From: Acidaminococcus fermentans
Lineage (GTDB): Bacteria > Bacillota > Negativicutes > Acidaminococcales > Acidaminococcaceae
Length of the DNA stretch: 64,000 nt
NCBI RefSeq assembly: GCF_009696675.1
Contig: NZ_VULN01000010.1
Coordinates: 1 to 64,000 of the forward strand
Direction of reading: 5' to 3'
Part shown: positions 25,743 through 33,807 of the stretch, piece by piece
Numbering within the stretch: position 1 is the stretch's first letter
Layout: each line of letters begins with the position of its first letter
Notes under the pieces: model-generated
What the model was told of the DNA's origin: nothing
What the model saw: only the letters and a program-made list of their open reading frames with translations
Database searches by the model: none
Translations under genes and position numbers: made by a program

Positions 25743-26410
25743 TTTTTCCCCTCCGTCAGCTTGATACGCCGGCCAGGATACCGGCTGTACTTCGTCCCCA
25801 TATAAGCATCTTCCCCAGGCACATAGAGCAGGTTGAAGCTGTTCTCCCCTTCCTGCAGGGGGATTGCCTGGCCCCCATGGTTGAAATACAGGATTTCATC
25901 CTGCCACAATGGGGATTTCCACAGCGTCCCGGTGACGTGCAACACCCGGCCGGTAATCTGGTAATCTTCCAGGGTAAAGGCCCAGGAGTTTTTCCGATCA
26001 ACCGGATGCAGCTCACCAGGGCCGACATGTTGGACCCTGCTCCAGTCCGTCCGGCTGCTCCGTGGATCCTGCTGTTCCTGGGGGCAGAAGATCTTCACGA
26101 ATACACCCCGGTGGGTCTTATCCACCTGCACCCAGCCATGCAGCCGGAAAACTTGCAGGAACTCCAGGGGTTTCAGCCCGTAGATCATTAACAGTTCCCG
26201 GTAGTTGTACAGCACCATGTCCCCGGCCCTGCCTGTCACCACCTGGGTAGAGGAGCAGGGTGCCAGGGCATCCAGGTCGATGGTCATGGGGTTGCCGTTA
26301 TGGACGATCTCCAGCCGGCTCCCCACCAGGTCCACCCACAGTTCTTCCTTCTGGCTGCTCTGGATACAGTCCGGGAACACGACGAACACACTGTCCTTAC
26401 TGTAAAGCAT
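25739..26410 (-). CDS. Protein of unknown function in the radical SAM tail island
   Basis: A 223-residue soluble, beta-rich protein with no signal peptide. ATG 26410 lies 7 bases after GGAGGC and the gene overlaps the first radical SAM gene by 14 bases, so it belongs to the same island. It has a few scattered Cys and many aromatic residues, as in carbohydrate-binding or tail-tip proteins, but I recognise no family. Confidence 0.65.
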   Translation of the reverse strand: MLYSKDSVFVVFPDCIQSSQKEELWVDLVGSRLEIVHNGNPMTIDLDALAPCSSTQVVTGRAGDMVLYNYRELLMIYGLKPLEFLQVFRLHGWVQVDKTHRGVFVKIFCPQEQQDPRSSRTDWSRVQHVGPGELHPVDRKNSWAFTLEDYQITGRVLHVTGTLWKSPLWQDEILYFNHGGQAIPLQEGENSFNLLYVPGEDAYMGTKYSRYPGRRIKLTEGKK

Positions 26411-27374
26411 TGCCCAGCCTCCAGACTGCCGGCTCCTTGTCGGCCAATTCCTGGAACCAGGTGTACAGGGCATAGTAGAATTCACATTCCTGCTCATGGT
26501 CCAGGCTCTTGTGACAGCCTCCGCCGCACATCCCGTAGACCCTGCACCCCTTGCATTTGGGGAACAGGTAGTCCAGAAGGGCGGCCTGCTGCTCCTGCCA
26601 GTTTTCCGGGTCCAGAGGAACATCCCGGATGTAGAAGCAGCTGAACAGCTTGCCCGTAGGACCCACCTTCCACAGATTCCGGTTGAAGCAGTATGTTTCG
26701 CCATACTGATAGTTGGCTTCCAGTCGGCGAAACAGGCCATAGAACAGGGCTGTCAGTTCCCAGTTGATATTCCCCGTTTCTTTGAATCCTTCCACCAGCT
26801 CCAGGACCAATTCCTTCCATTGCCTCAGCACGCTGGCGTAGTCTTCCTTCGTCAGGGCATAGGCTGCATTGGCTGGGCTGGTGTGGTGCACCAGGTGTGG
26901 AAAGAAAGAGATCTTCATTCCTTTTTCCCGTTTCTCCCGGAATTGAGCCAGGATCTTCCGGAAATCGGTATTTCCATGGAAGATCGTGGTGCTGATGCTC
27001 AGGTATGGATAATCCACCAGCTTCTCCAACGGGTTGAACCCCCGCAGATCCACATCCCCACCGTCATAGCTCAGGGCAATTCTGAACTGATGCTGCCGAA
27101 AAAACGGCAGATACTTCTCTAGATCCCTGCCGTTGGTAGCCACGGCAAAATGGGCACCAGGCACAGCCGCCACCACCTTTTTGATGGTGTCCATGTACAG
27201 GGTGGGCTCCCCGCCCATGAACTTCACCGTCAGCGGCCCTTCCCGGGCCATGGTTTTCAGCCGTTCATAAAATTCGGGAGGCAGTCCCTTTGTTTCCTCC
27301 GGGTCCGGCTCCCGGTGGCAGTAGGCACAGTTCATATTGCACCGGCTGCCCAGGTAGATGGTCACGCTCTTCAT
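26397..27374 (-). CDS. Radical SAM/SPASM peptide-modifying enzyme 1
   Basis: A 325-residue protein. The radical SAM cluster is RCNMNCAYC (Cys12, Cys16, Cys19) and KFMGGEPTLY is the SAM-binding GGEP motif. The C-terminal SPASM-type region carries CFNRN, CFY and the cluster CKGCRVYGMCGGGC, for auxiliary Fe-S clusters. Such enzymes make thioether or other crosslinks in ribosomal peptides. Here it is inside a phage late operon, with ATGA overlap to the preceding gene. The natural substrates are the Cys-rich proteins at 28629-29371. It is shorter than many maturases and has no N-terminal RRE-type extension. Confidence 0.88.
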   Translation of the reverse strand: MKSVTIYLGSRCNMNCAYCHREPDPEETKGLPPEFYERLKTMAREGPLTVKFMGGEPTLYMDTIKKVVAAVPGAHFAVATNGRDLEKYLPFFRQHQFRIALSYDGGDVDLRGFNPLEKLVDYPYLSISTTIFHGNTDFRKILAQFREKREKGMKISFFPHLVHHTSPANAAYALTKEDYASVLRQWKELVLELVEGFKETGNINWELTALFYGLFRRLEANYQYGETYCFNRNLWKVGPTGKLFSCFYIRDVPLDPENWQEQQAALLDYLFPKCKGCRVYGMCGGGCHKSLDHEQECEFYYALYTWFQELADKEPAVWRLGNALQ

Positions 27375-28213
27375 TTCGTCTCACCCACAATCAGGTTGTA
27401 CTCGTTCCAGACTTCGTACCATTTCCGGCCCAGCTTGATCTTGATTTCACCCGTGTACCCCAGCGGGTAGAACCGTACCCTGGCCACACCATGGTCCAGC
27501 CGGACCCGGGTGGCGTTGAGCAGTCCGGCGCTGGCGTGGATCATCACGCCTTCACAGTCCTCCGCCCGGGTCAGGGGACCGGCTGTGGTGTCGAAGTTCC
27601 CTTTGTACTTCCGGATTTCCAGTTCCATGTAGTCCTGGCCTTCCGGGCAGACGATGGGCGTAGCAAAATCCCCGTCGTACACCGTGCCCTTCCGGTTGGC
27701 CTTCAGCTCCCGGCCATTCACCACCAGGGCATAGCTGTCCCAGAGATTGAACCGGGGATGATCCCCGAATTCAAGGGCCGCCGTGCTGAAGTCAGAAAAG
27801 GTATATTCACTGTCCGCATCCACCAGAATGTTGTCCTTGTGGATCTCGAACACCCGGATAATGATATCCCGGCTGGTGGGGGTGATAAGCCCCGTGTCTA
27901 CCTGCAGAACGTCATAATCTCCGTAGAGCTGGCAGATGTTCTGGAAGTCCATCCGAATGGACACCCCCAGCCGGTTCAGGTCCAGGAATTTGTAATCTGA
28001 TTGGGAAATCTTCCGAAAAACCTTCACAAAACCGGAACGATGGACCAGGGTATAAGAGCTGTAGGACCGCAGGGCCTTGATGACATCAAAGCCCTCCACC
28101 GTCCCGTTCTTGTCTATCACTTCGGTCTTGAGATACATCCCTTTGATGGTGATCTTGACCGCCCCGTCATCCCGGGTGGCCACCGAATCAGAGTTATACA
28201 GTACGCTAAGCAC
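27371..28213 (-). CDS. Protein of unknown function in the radical SAM tail island
   Basis: A 280-residue soluble protein, mostly beta-strand in character, with GTG start 28213 after GGAGGGCGAAC. It overlaps the Hint-like gene by 8 bases and the radical SAM gene by 4. Cys is nearly absent (VCPEGQ, EDCEG). It may be a structural or carbohydrate-binding component of the tail tip. No family recognised. Confidence 0.65.
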   Translation of the reverse strand: MLSVLYNSDSVATRDDGAVKITIKGMYLKTEVIDKNGTVEGFDVIKALRSYSSYTLVHRSGFVKVFRKISQSDYKFLDLNRLGVSIRMDFQNICQLYGDYDVLQVDTGLITPTSRDIIIRVFEIHKDNILVDADSEYTFSDFSTAALEFGDHPRFNLWDSYALVVNGRELKANRKGTVYDGDFATPIVCPEGQDYMELEIRKYKGNFDTTAGPLTRAEDCEGVMIHASAGLLNATRVRLDHGVARVRFYPLGYTGEIKIKLGRKWYEVWNEYNLIVGETK

Positions 28214-28610
28214 GTTCGCCCTCCTTCTTCACATAGATGCCGTAGCCGTCCACGAACACCCCGTCCCCGCTGTCTACCGTCAGCTCATAGCCCGGCTGCG
28301 GACTGTCCAGCGTACCCGGTTCCAGGGTATCGTAAAAGCAGGGAGCTTCGCACTGGTAGAGCATTTCTTCTTTGGCGTGGGGCTTGACGGTCTCACCTTC
28401 CAGCATCCCGTACCGGGTGGCAAGGCCGGAATCCCGGGAAACCAGCAGGTCCGGATTGTTCTGGAAGCGGATGACCTCCGTCACGTCCGCTTTCTCCACC
28501 TTCACCACCCGGCAGGGGCGGTTCCCCAGATTGATGACAATATCCCCTTTCTTGATTTCCTCGATGGCCTTCGGGCCTTCGTTGGTCAATACGTCTCCTT
28601 GCACAATCAT
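28206..28610 (-). CDS. Hint-like (intein/hedgehog fold) protein without catalytic Cys
   Basis: A 134-residue protein. The N-terminal pattern GDVLTNEGPKAIEEIKKGD matches block A of Hint domains, where a Cys normally precedes (CxxGTxVLT). VVKVEKADVTEVIRF resembles the next strands, and YELTVDSGDGVFVDGYGIYV resembles block F of inteins, but the C-terminal His-Asn is missing. The nucleophilic position is not Cys or Ser, so autoprocessing is unlikely. It may use the fold for binding or as part of the tail. It has AAGGAGGGAAAAAC before ATG. Confidence 0.7.
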   Translation of the reverse strand: MIVQGDVLTNEGPKAIEEIKKGDIVINLGNRPCRVVKVEKADVTEVIRFQNNPDLLVSRDSGLATRYGMLEGETVKPHAKEEMLYQCEAPCFYDTLEPGTLDSPQPGYELTVDSGDGVFVDGYGIYVKKEGERA

Positions 28611-28628
28611 GTTTTTCCCTCCTTATGG

Positions 28629-29042
28629 TCATCCCCCATCGCCGGTATCACTTCTGTGTCTTTCATGGCACTGGACGACTGAGCATTGAGTACAGTTGAT
28701 CGAATGGCACTGACTGTATCTCCACCCCTGACAGGACTGGCAAGTTTGACAGCCCTGGCAACTCTGACAGGTACTTGACTGACAGCTCTGTGTCTGACAA
28801 CCCTCACAGGTCTGACAGCAGTTGGATTCACAGCAGTCGTTGGAGGCACTGTATTCCAGTCCATTAATGGCGGCCCGAATATCAGCCACATCAGCCGCCA
28901 GGATCTTACCTGTAAAGGTCCGCATTTCCAGATGGTTGGCCTCTTTCAGTCGGTTCATCCGTTTCATACCGGCGGCGATGGTCATCAGGTCCGACTGTAG
29001 GGCGATCATGTCCGTGGTTTTCACTTTATTTCCTTTATCCAT
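28629..29042 (-). CDS. Cys-rich candidate precursor protein A
   Basis: A 137-residue protein. Residues 1-69 form a helical leader-like part with GKILAADVADIRAAINGLE. From residue 70 there are 16 Cys (70, 71, 75, 76, 79, 82, 87, 92, 95, 98, 101, 104, 112, 117, 120, 125), largely in CQxC spacing, e.g. CQSCQGCQTCQSCQG. The tail is hydrophilic. ATG 29042 follows AAGGAGGTGGCC. The leader is related to protein B. Likely substrate of the two radical SAM enzymes; a metal-binding structural role is the alternative. Confidence 0.8.
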   Translation of the reverse strand: MDKGNKVKTTDMIALQSDLMTIAAGMKRMNRLKEANHLEMRTFTGKILAADVADIRAAINGLEYSASNDCCESNCCQTCEGCQTQSCQSSTCQSCQGCQTCQSCQGWRYSQCHSINCTQCSVVQCHERHRSDTGDGG

Positions 29043-29053
29043 GGCCACCTCCT

Positions 29054-29371
29054 TCAACTGTCATCACTGCAGCCATTTCTGCAGTCGCAGTCGCAGTTTT
29101 TTACATAGTTTAGCTGGCATTTTTGGCAGCGCTGACTCTGGCACCCCTGGCAGCTGGTAGACTGGCAGGTTTTACTTTGGCAGCTCTGGCACCCCTGACA
29201 GGACTGGCACTTCTGGCAGAAATTGGTGAAACCGCAGTTATCCACATTCTTGGCGTAGCCCTCCAGTGCTGCAATGGCCGTCTGGAGTTCTGTAATATTG
29301 GCCGCCGTCACCTTATCCCCAGCAGCCATAGCCGTCCAGGTAGTCTTGGTGATGGGACCGTTCTTAGCCAT
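29054..29371 (-). CDS. Cys-rich candidate precursor protein B
   Basis: A 105-residue protein whose N-terminal 45 residues (GDKVTAANITELQTAIAALE) align with the end of the protein A leader. Fifteen Cys follow from residue 46, in CQKCQSCQGCQSCQ and CQGCQSQRCQKCQ repeats. The end, NCDCDCRNGCSDDS, matches the end of the baseplate protein at 33151-33795. Its ATG (29371) overlaps the end of radical SAM gene 2 by 8 bases, so enzyme and substrate are translationally coupled. The longer frame to 29545 is only a shadow of that enzyme gene. Confidence 0.82.
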   Translation of the reverse strand: MAKNGPITKTTWTAMAAGDKVTAANITELQTAIAALEGYAKNVDNCGFTNFCQKCQSCQGCQSCQSKTCQSTSCQGCQSQRCQKCQLNYVKNCDCDCRNGCSDDS

Positions 29372-30473
29372 TTCCTGCCTCCATGATTTCTTTCCCGTAG
29401 GCCAGGGTAGCCTGCAAGATGGGCACGAAGATGGCCTGCCGCAACCGGCACAACCCCTTTTCCATGTTCTCCGGGGCCACCAGTTTGCAGCCACCTTTGC
29501 AGGAAGCCACTGCCGGGCACTCCAGGCACTGGGGCCGACGGGCAAAGGTGGTGTCCGTCTTCAGCACCTCGTTGAGATACTTGAAATAGGGATCATAGAT
29601 GCTCCCAGCCTTATGGCTGGTATTGTGGCAGGGATACAGGTTCCCGGCCAAGTCCAGATTCAGCACGCTGTAGCCGTTGTTGCAGGGGCACCACTGGCGG
29701 CTCCAGAAGTCCCCATCCTTGCGCAGATAGCTGTACAGAGCATTGAACCGGCTTTCGATGAAGGCCAGCTCGGCGAATTTCATTTTTCCCTGGCCCAGCC
29801 GGTACTTCATGTACCGGTCCATCATGGTCCCCACTTCCCGTTCCACCCTGTCATAGTCCATGTCCAGCAGGGACTTGTCCCCCAGGCCAGTGTCCATGAT
29901 GGTGTCGTGGTTAAAGGACAGAGGATACCCGTGGATATCGAAATAATCCTTGCTCAGCTCCTGGAAGGCGTCGCAGGCCTCCTGGGGGTAGTTGTAGGCG
30001 GAAAGCACAGCGCTTACTCCCAGGTGGTCCAGCTTCAGCAGTCGTTCACGGGTCTTGCTCCCCTTGGCGAACACATCATAGCCCCGGGTCTGCAGCACGT
30101 TGTGACCGTCCCAGCTGATGCACACGTAGAGGGGCAGGCTGTTGAACAGCTCCACCATTTCATCCGTGATGGCCTTGCCGTTGCTGATGGTGCTGAACCG
30201 GATGCCCTTCACGTCTTTCAGCTTCCCGATGATTTCTTTCATCAGCGGGAAATAGATAAGGGGCTCACCTCCATAGAAGTGCAGCCCCAGTTCCGTCTTT
30301 TCGTCGTTTTCCTCCACCACCTGCCGGATGAACCGGTACACGTCCGGATTCACGTGGCCGGACAGGCTCTTTTCCACCAGGGGATGCTGCAGACAGTACC
30401 GGCAGTTCATGTTGCAGCCGTTCCCCAGCATCAGGAAGATGGTGTTGATGTTTCTCTTCAAAAAGTCTCCCAT
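29364..30473 (-). CDS. Radical SAM/SPASM peptide-modifying enzyme 2
   Basis: A 369-residue protein. Radical SAM cluster GCNMNCRYC (Cys20, Cys24, Cys27), then LHFYGGEPLIYF. The C-terminus has WCPCNNG, YPCHN, and CLECPAVASCKGGC, a SPASM-like set of Cys for auxiliary clusters, and LCRLRQ. It differs strongly from enzyme 1 outside the motifs, so the two are probably not a recent duplication and may do different reactions. It is 3 bases downstream of the tail fibre gene with GGGAGG before ATG. Confidence 0.9.
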   Translation of the reverse strand: MGDFLKRNINTIFLMLGNGCNMNCRYCLQHPLVEKSLSGHVNPDVYRFIRQVVEENDEKTELGLHFYGGEPLIYFPLMKEIIGKLKDVKGIRFSTISNGKAITDEMVELFNSLPLYVCISWDGHNVLQTRGYDVFAKGSKTRERLLKLDHLGVSAVLSAYNYPQEACDAFQELSKDYFDIHGYPLSFNHDTIMDTGLGDKSLLDMDYDRVEREVGTMMDRYMKYRLGQGKMKFAELAFIESRFNALYSYLRKDGDFWSRQWCPCNNGYSVLNLDLAGNLYPCHNTSHKAGSIYDPYFKYLNEVLKTDTTFARRPQCLECPAVASCKGGCKLVAPENMEKGLCRLRQAIFVPILQATLAYGKEIMEAGNG

Positions 30474-30476
30474 GCA

Positions 30477-32810
30477 TTACCTCCCTACCAGGATTTTCAC
30501 CAGCCGGACATCCTGGCGTGTATCCGGTTCCACGATCCTGCCCACCACGTGGTCCAGGCTGTCTCCTTCCTGCCAGGCTCTCCCCACGCCGGGGATTTCA
30601 GAGGGGACTACCTTTGTCCCCACGATTGCCTTGCCGAAATACTTCACGTGGACACGGCCGGCCATGGCCACCGGGATGAATTGCCGGATGTTGGTTTCCA
30701 TGACACCCTTGCCTTCTTCCACCTGGAGCCCGCCAATAATCTGGGCAAATTCTTCCGAATGAACCCCCACCACGCACAGGCTCTTGTCCGTGGCCTTCAC
30801 GTACTGTTCCCGGGTGCTAGCTTCGTCGCAGGCGATAATGTCGCCCCGTTCCGTATCTTCACCCCTGGGGAAGAACTCTGCATAGTCGTTATAAACAGCG
30901 TTGAACACCTGGGTAGCGGTCAGGGTACCGGTCAGCACCACATTGCCGTTTTCGTCAGTAGAAACATACCGGCTGTCGTTGGTCAGTTCCGATGTTTTAG
31001 AAGGAATGGCCGGAAGGTTCAGAAGGTCCGTGTAGCTTCCTGTGGTGGCTACGGTAGCCAGGTCAGAGGATTTGGCATAACCGGAATCATTCGTGAAAGC
31101 ACTGACTTTGGAGGGCACCGTCGGCAGTTCCTTCTTCGTGGCATACGTCGTCTGAATGTTGTTCCCGGCGGCGTCGGCGGTGGCCTTGACGGCTGTGCCA
31201 TCTTTGGGCAATGCGTAAATGCCAAAATTCTGGTCATGGAGCATGGTAAGCCATCCAGATGAATTGCCAGTGCCCCAAAAATTCTTCAAAAACATCCCAC
31301 CACTATGCGGGAAATAGATTCTAGCATTGCCGCCCTGTCCGATTACGCCCAAAGTAACTTGAGTACCATAGTTGTAAGCGTTTGGATGGTCTGTTGCCAT
31401 CCCTTCTGCGATTGATTGAACGCAGTTGCTTTTCCATTCTTTGGTTTCCTTGTACTGGCCTGCCTCATAAGTCACAACCGCTGGCTTGTTCTTCACATAC
31501 GCCTTGCTGCTTGTGTCCGTCACATTCCAGTCTGCCTGCACCTGGCCAGTCAAGGCCCCGTTCTTGGCGTCGTTGGCTGCATTGGTCATCTCAGCCTTGG
31601 TGGCGTAGGTACTCTGGATATTGTTCCCGGCCGCATCTGCTGTTGCCTTCACCGCCGTCCCCGATTTGTCCAGCTTGGTGCCGATCAGATTGGTGATGGT
31701 GGTGGCGAAATTGGGGTCATTGCCCATGGCTTTAGCCAGTTCCTGGAGGGTATCCAGGGCAGCCGGAGAGCCATTCACCAGGGAGGCAATAGCCGCCACA
31801 ACGAACGCCGTAGTGGCCCCCTGGGTGTTATTGGTCCCGGCCGGGGCCGTCGGAAATGTTACTTTCCCGGTGAAATCTGCCCCGGCCAGGTTGGCCTTCT
31901 TGGGCAGGTCATTGTTTACCAGGGCTGTATACTTATCCGCTGCCGCCTTGGCGCTGGACGCAGCATCGGCTGCACTGGTGGAAGCCTCGCTGGCCTTAGT
32001 GCTAGCCGTAGACGCACTCCCTGCAGCCGCCGTGGCACTGTTTGCTGCTGCCTGGGCACTGGTCGCTGCCGCACTGGCCTGGTCACTGGATGTTTTGGCA
32101 CTGCCCGCCGCTGCCGTAGTGCTGTTTGCCGCAGCTGTCGCACTGGCAGCAGCAGCCGTGGCCTTGTCAGAGGCTGTCTTTGCGCTGGCCGCCGCTGCCG
32201 CAGCACTGGACGCAGCCTGGCCAGCACTGTTAGCAGATGCCGCAGCCTTGTCGCTGGCAGTTTTGGCGCTCACTGCTGCGTTGTTGGCGCTGGTGGACGC
32301 TTCTCCCGCCTTTGTGGTGGCCGTCTGGGCACTGGTGGCTGCAGCCTGGGCCTGCAGGCTTGCCGTGTTGGCACTGGCGGCCGCCGCATTGGCTTTCAGG
32401 CTGGCGGTATTGGCGTTGTCATTGGCCACCCCGGCCCAGGTCTTGGCACTCTTGGCGTCCTTCACCCCGTCCGGTTCCTTGTCACTCTCAGCCCATTGCC
32501 GGGCCACATCGGACCAGGTCTTGGCACTCCGGGAGCCGGTGGTATTATCCGGGGCCGTAGTGCTTTCTGCCCATTCTTGGGACACATTGGACCAGGTTTT
32601 ACTGGACCGGGTGCCTTCTCCGGCCGGGGCCTGGTCACTGTGGGCCCAGGCTTCCGCCAGATTCTGGGATTCTTTAGCCCGGTCGGCGGCCTGTCCTGCT
32701 TTGTCTGCGTATGCCCGGGCCTGGTCGGCCCCATAAAGCTCGCCGGAAGCAATGGTTCCTTCTGTCCCCTGGACCACTTCGATTTCCAGGGTCTTCTCAT
32801 TATTCGACAT
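30477..32810 (-). CDS. Tail fibre protein with Ala/Ser coiled-coil repeats
   Basis: A 777-residue protein. Residues about 20-115 hold repeats with conserved KTWS and WAES; residues 115-310 are an Ala/Ser/Thr-rich trimeric coiled coil (repeating SAKTASDKA-type units); residues 325-620 hold fibre repeats (ATADAAGNNIQ, SKVSAFTNDSGY); the C-terminal 130 residues (YNDYAEFFPRGEDTERGDII onward) resemble the Peptidase_G2-like intramolecular chaperone of phage fibres. It contacts host receptors. Start ATG 32810. Confidence 0.87.
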   Translation of the reverse strand: MSNNEKTLEIEVVQGTEGTIASGELYGADQARAYADKAGQAADRAKESQNLAEAWAHSDQAPAGEGTRSSKTWSNVSQEWAESTTAPDNTTGSRSAKTWSDVARQWAESDKEPDGVKDAKSAKTWAGVANDNANTASLKANAAAASANTASLQAQAAATSAQTATTKAGEASTSANNAAVSAKTASDKAAASANSAGQAASSAAAAAASAKTASDKATAAAASATAAANSTTAAAGSAKTSSDQASAAATSAQAAANSATAAAGSASTASTKASEASTSAADAASSAKAAADKYTALVNNDLPKKANLAGADFTGKVTFPTAPAGTNNTQGATTAFVVAAIASLVNGSPAALDTLQELAKAMGNDPNFATTITNLIGTKLDKSGTAVKATADAAGNNIQSTYATKAEMTNAANDAKNGALTGQVQADWNVTDTSSKAYVKNKPAVVTYEAGQYKETKEWKSNCVQSIAEGMATDHPNAYNYGTQVTLGVIGQGGNARIYFPHSGGMFLKNFWGTGNSSGWLTMLHDQNFGIYALPKDGTAVKATADAAGNNIQTTYATKKELPTVPSKVSAFTNDSGYAKSSDLATVATTGSYTDLLNLPAIPSKTSELTNDSRYVSTDENGNVVLTGTLTATQVFNAVYNDYAEFFPRGEDTERGDIIACDEASTREQYVKATDKSLCVVGVHSEEFAQIIGGLQVEEGKGVMETNIRQFIPVAMAGRVHVKYFGKAIVGTKVVPSEIPGVGRAWQEGDSLDHVVGRIVEPDTRQDVRLVKILVGR

Positions 32811-33138
32811 TATGCGCCACCCCTCTGATGATGAAGCTGGCCGGGAAGAAACAGGTGATGATGTTGCCCGTCTTGCTGTTGATGATGGCCACATCATAGA
32901 CGTAGGTGCCGGGCTGAAGGTTATTCAGAGCCCCCTTGGGCACTTTCACTGTCACAAAGTCGCTCCCCGTATTATAGAAGCTGTCCGTATAGACCACTTC
33001 ATTGGAATTGGTGGTGGCCTTGATGGAGAACACCACCTTGTCATCTGTATCCAGCTTGTAGTTTTTGAATTTGAACTTTAAAGAAAAGGTGTCACCCTGG
33101 GATACCTCGATATTCAGAGCATCGTCGATTGTAATCAT
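32800..33138 (-). CDS. Baseplate protein, BppU N-terminal-like
   Basis: A 112-residue beta-sandwich-like protein with the pattern IEVSQGDTFSLKFKFKNY and VKVPKGALNNLQPGTYVYDVAI that is common in upper-baseplate proteins linking the tail tip to fibres. It overlaps the fibre gene by 11 bases. ATG follows GGAGG. Confidence 0.65.
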   Translation of the reverse strand: MITIDDALNIEVSQGDTFSLKFKFKNYKLDTDDKVVFSIKATTNSNEVVYTDSFYNTGSDFVTVKVPKGALNNLQPGTYVYDVAIINSKTGNIITCFFPASFIIRGVAHNVE

Positions 33139-33150
33139 GCTGCCTCCTTC

Positions 33151-33795
33151 TCAGGGCCCGGTATCATCACTGCACCCATCGCTGCAGTTGCAGTCACACT
33201 CTCTTACCGTCCTCACGAATTCAGTAGAACTGGAAAGATTGATCAGCTTCTGTAGGATTTCCCGCAGGGAATAGGTGCCAGCCGGGATACCCCGGTGTCT
33301 CCGGAACTTTCCGCCGTAAATCGGTTTCTTCTTGTGGGAGCTCCCCTTGGGCGAGCTCCCCTCCTGGGAGTCCCAGCTGTTGGGTGCCGTGCTGAGGTTG
33401 GTTTCCCGGTCAGCCTGCTGACTGCCAGTAAACGGAATCTGCAGCTGGTCCGGCAGCCGGCTGTCAATCAGCGTCCCCATGCCCCTGTAGGATACCGTGA
33501 TGGTCTTCCCGGCATCCTCCGCGTTGAACAGCAACTCACCCCGGTTCCAGTTGGGGTCGCCGGTCACGTTGGCCCGATAATCCGGGAAGAACTGTCCCTG
33601 CTCAGGGGTTGCAGCCACTTCCGTCATGGCCGTCCCATTGCAGGTCACAGAAAGGGACGTTGGTTCCGTTTTCTGGGGCACCTCCAACAGCCGCACCGTA
33701 AACGGGCTGGTTGTCGGAATCTGGTGCCGTTCCCCACTAATATTGTGGATGTCCAGCACGTTGTTCCAGGGGTCCAGGCGATAATCGTATATCAT
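33151..33795 (-). CDS. Baseplate/tail protein with Cys-rich C-terminal tail
   Basis: A 214-residue protein. The first 120 residues are beta-rich with no recognised family. A basic linker (PKGSSHKKKPIYGGKFRRHRG) follows, then a helix (REILQKLINLSSSTEFVRTV), and the end ECDCNCSDGCSDDTGP with Cys at 200, 202, 204 and 208. That tail is nearly the same as the end of Cys-rich protein B. ATG 33795 follows AAGGAGGTGAGAGC. Confidence 0.65.
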   Translation of the reverse strand: MIYDYRLDPWNNVLDIHNISGERHQIPTTSPFTVRLLEVPQKTEPTSLSVTCNGTAMTEVAATPEQGQFFPDYRANVTGDPNWNRGELLFNAEDAGKTITVSYRGMGTLIDSRLPDQLQIPFTGSQQADRETNLSTAPNSWDSQEGSSPKGSSHKKKPIYGGKFRRHRGIPAGTYSLREILQKLINLSSSTEFVRTVRECDCNCSDGCSDDTGP

Positions 33796-33807
33796 GCTCT
33801 CACCTCC

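Noticed and set aside
28206-28610. Active intein
   Set aside because: No N-terminal Cys or Ser nucleophile and no C-terminal His-Asn; no flanking extein in frame.
28629-29371. Cys-rich proteins as ferredoxins or metallothioneins
   Set aside because: Spacing is irregular for ferredoxin sites, and the leader plus two adjoining radical SAM genes fit a modification substrate better. Metal binding is still possible.
30477-32810. Diversity-generating retroelement acting on the fibre gene
   Set aside because: No reverse transcriptase, template repeat or accessory gene is in the prophage.
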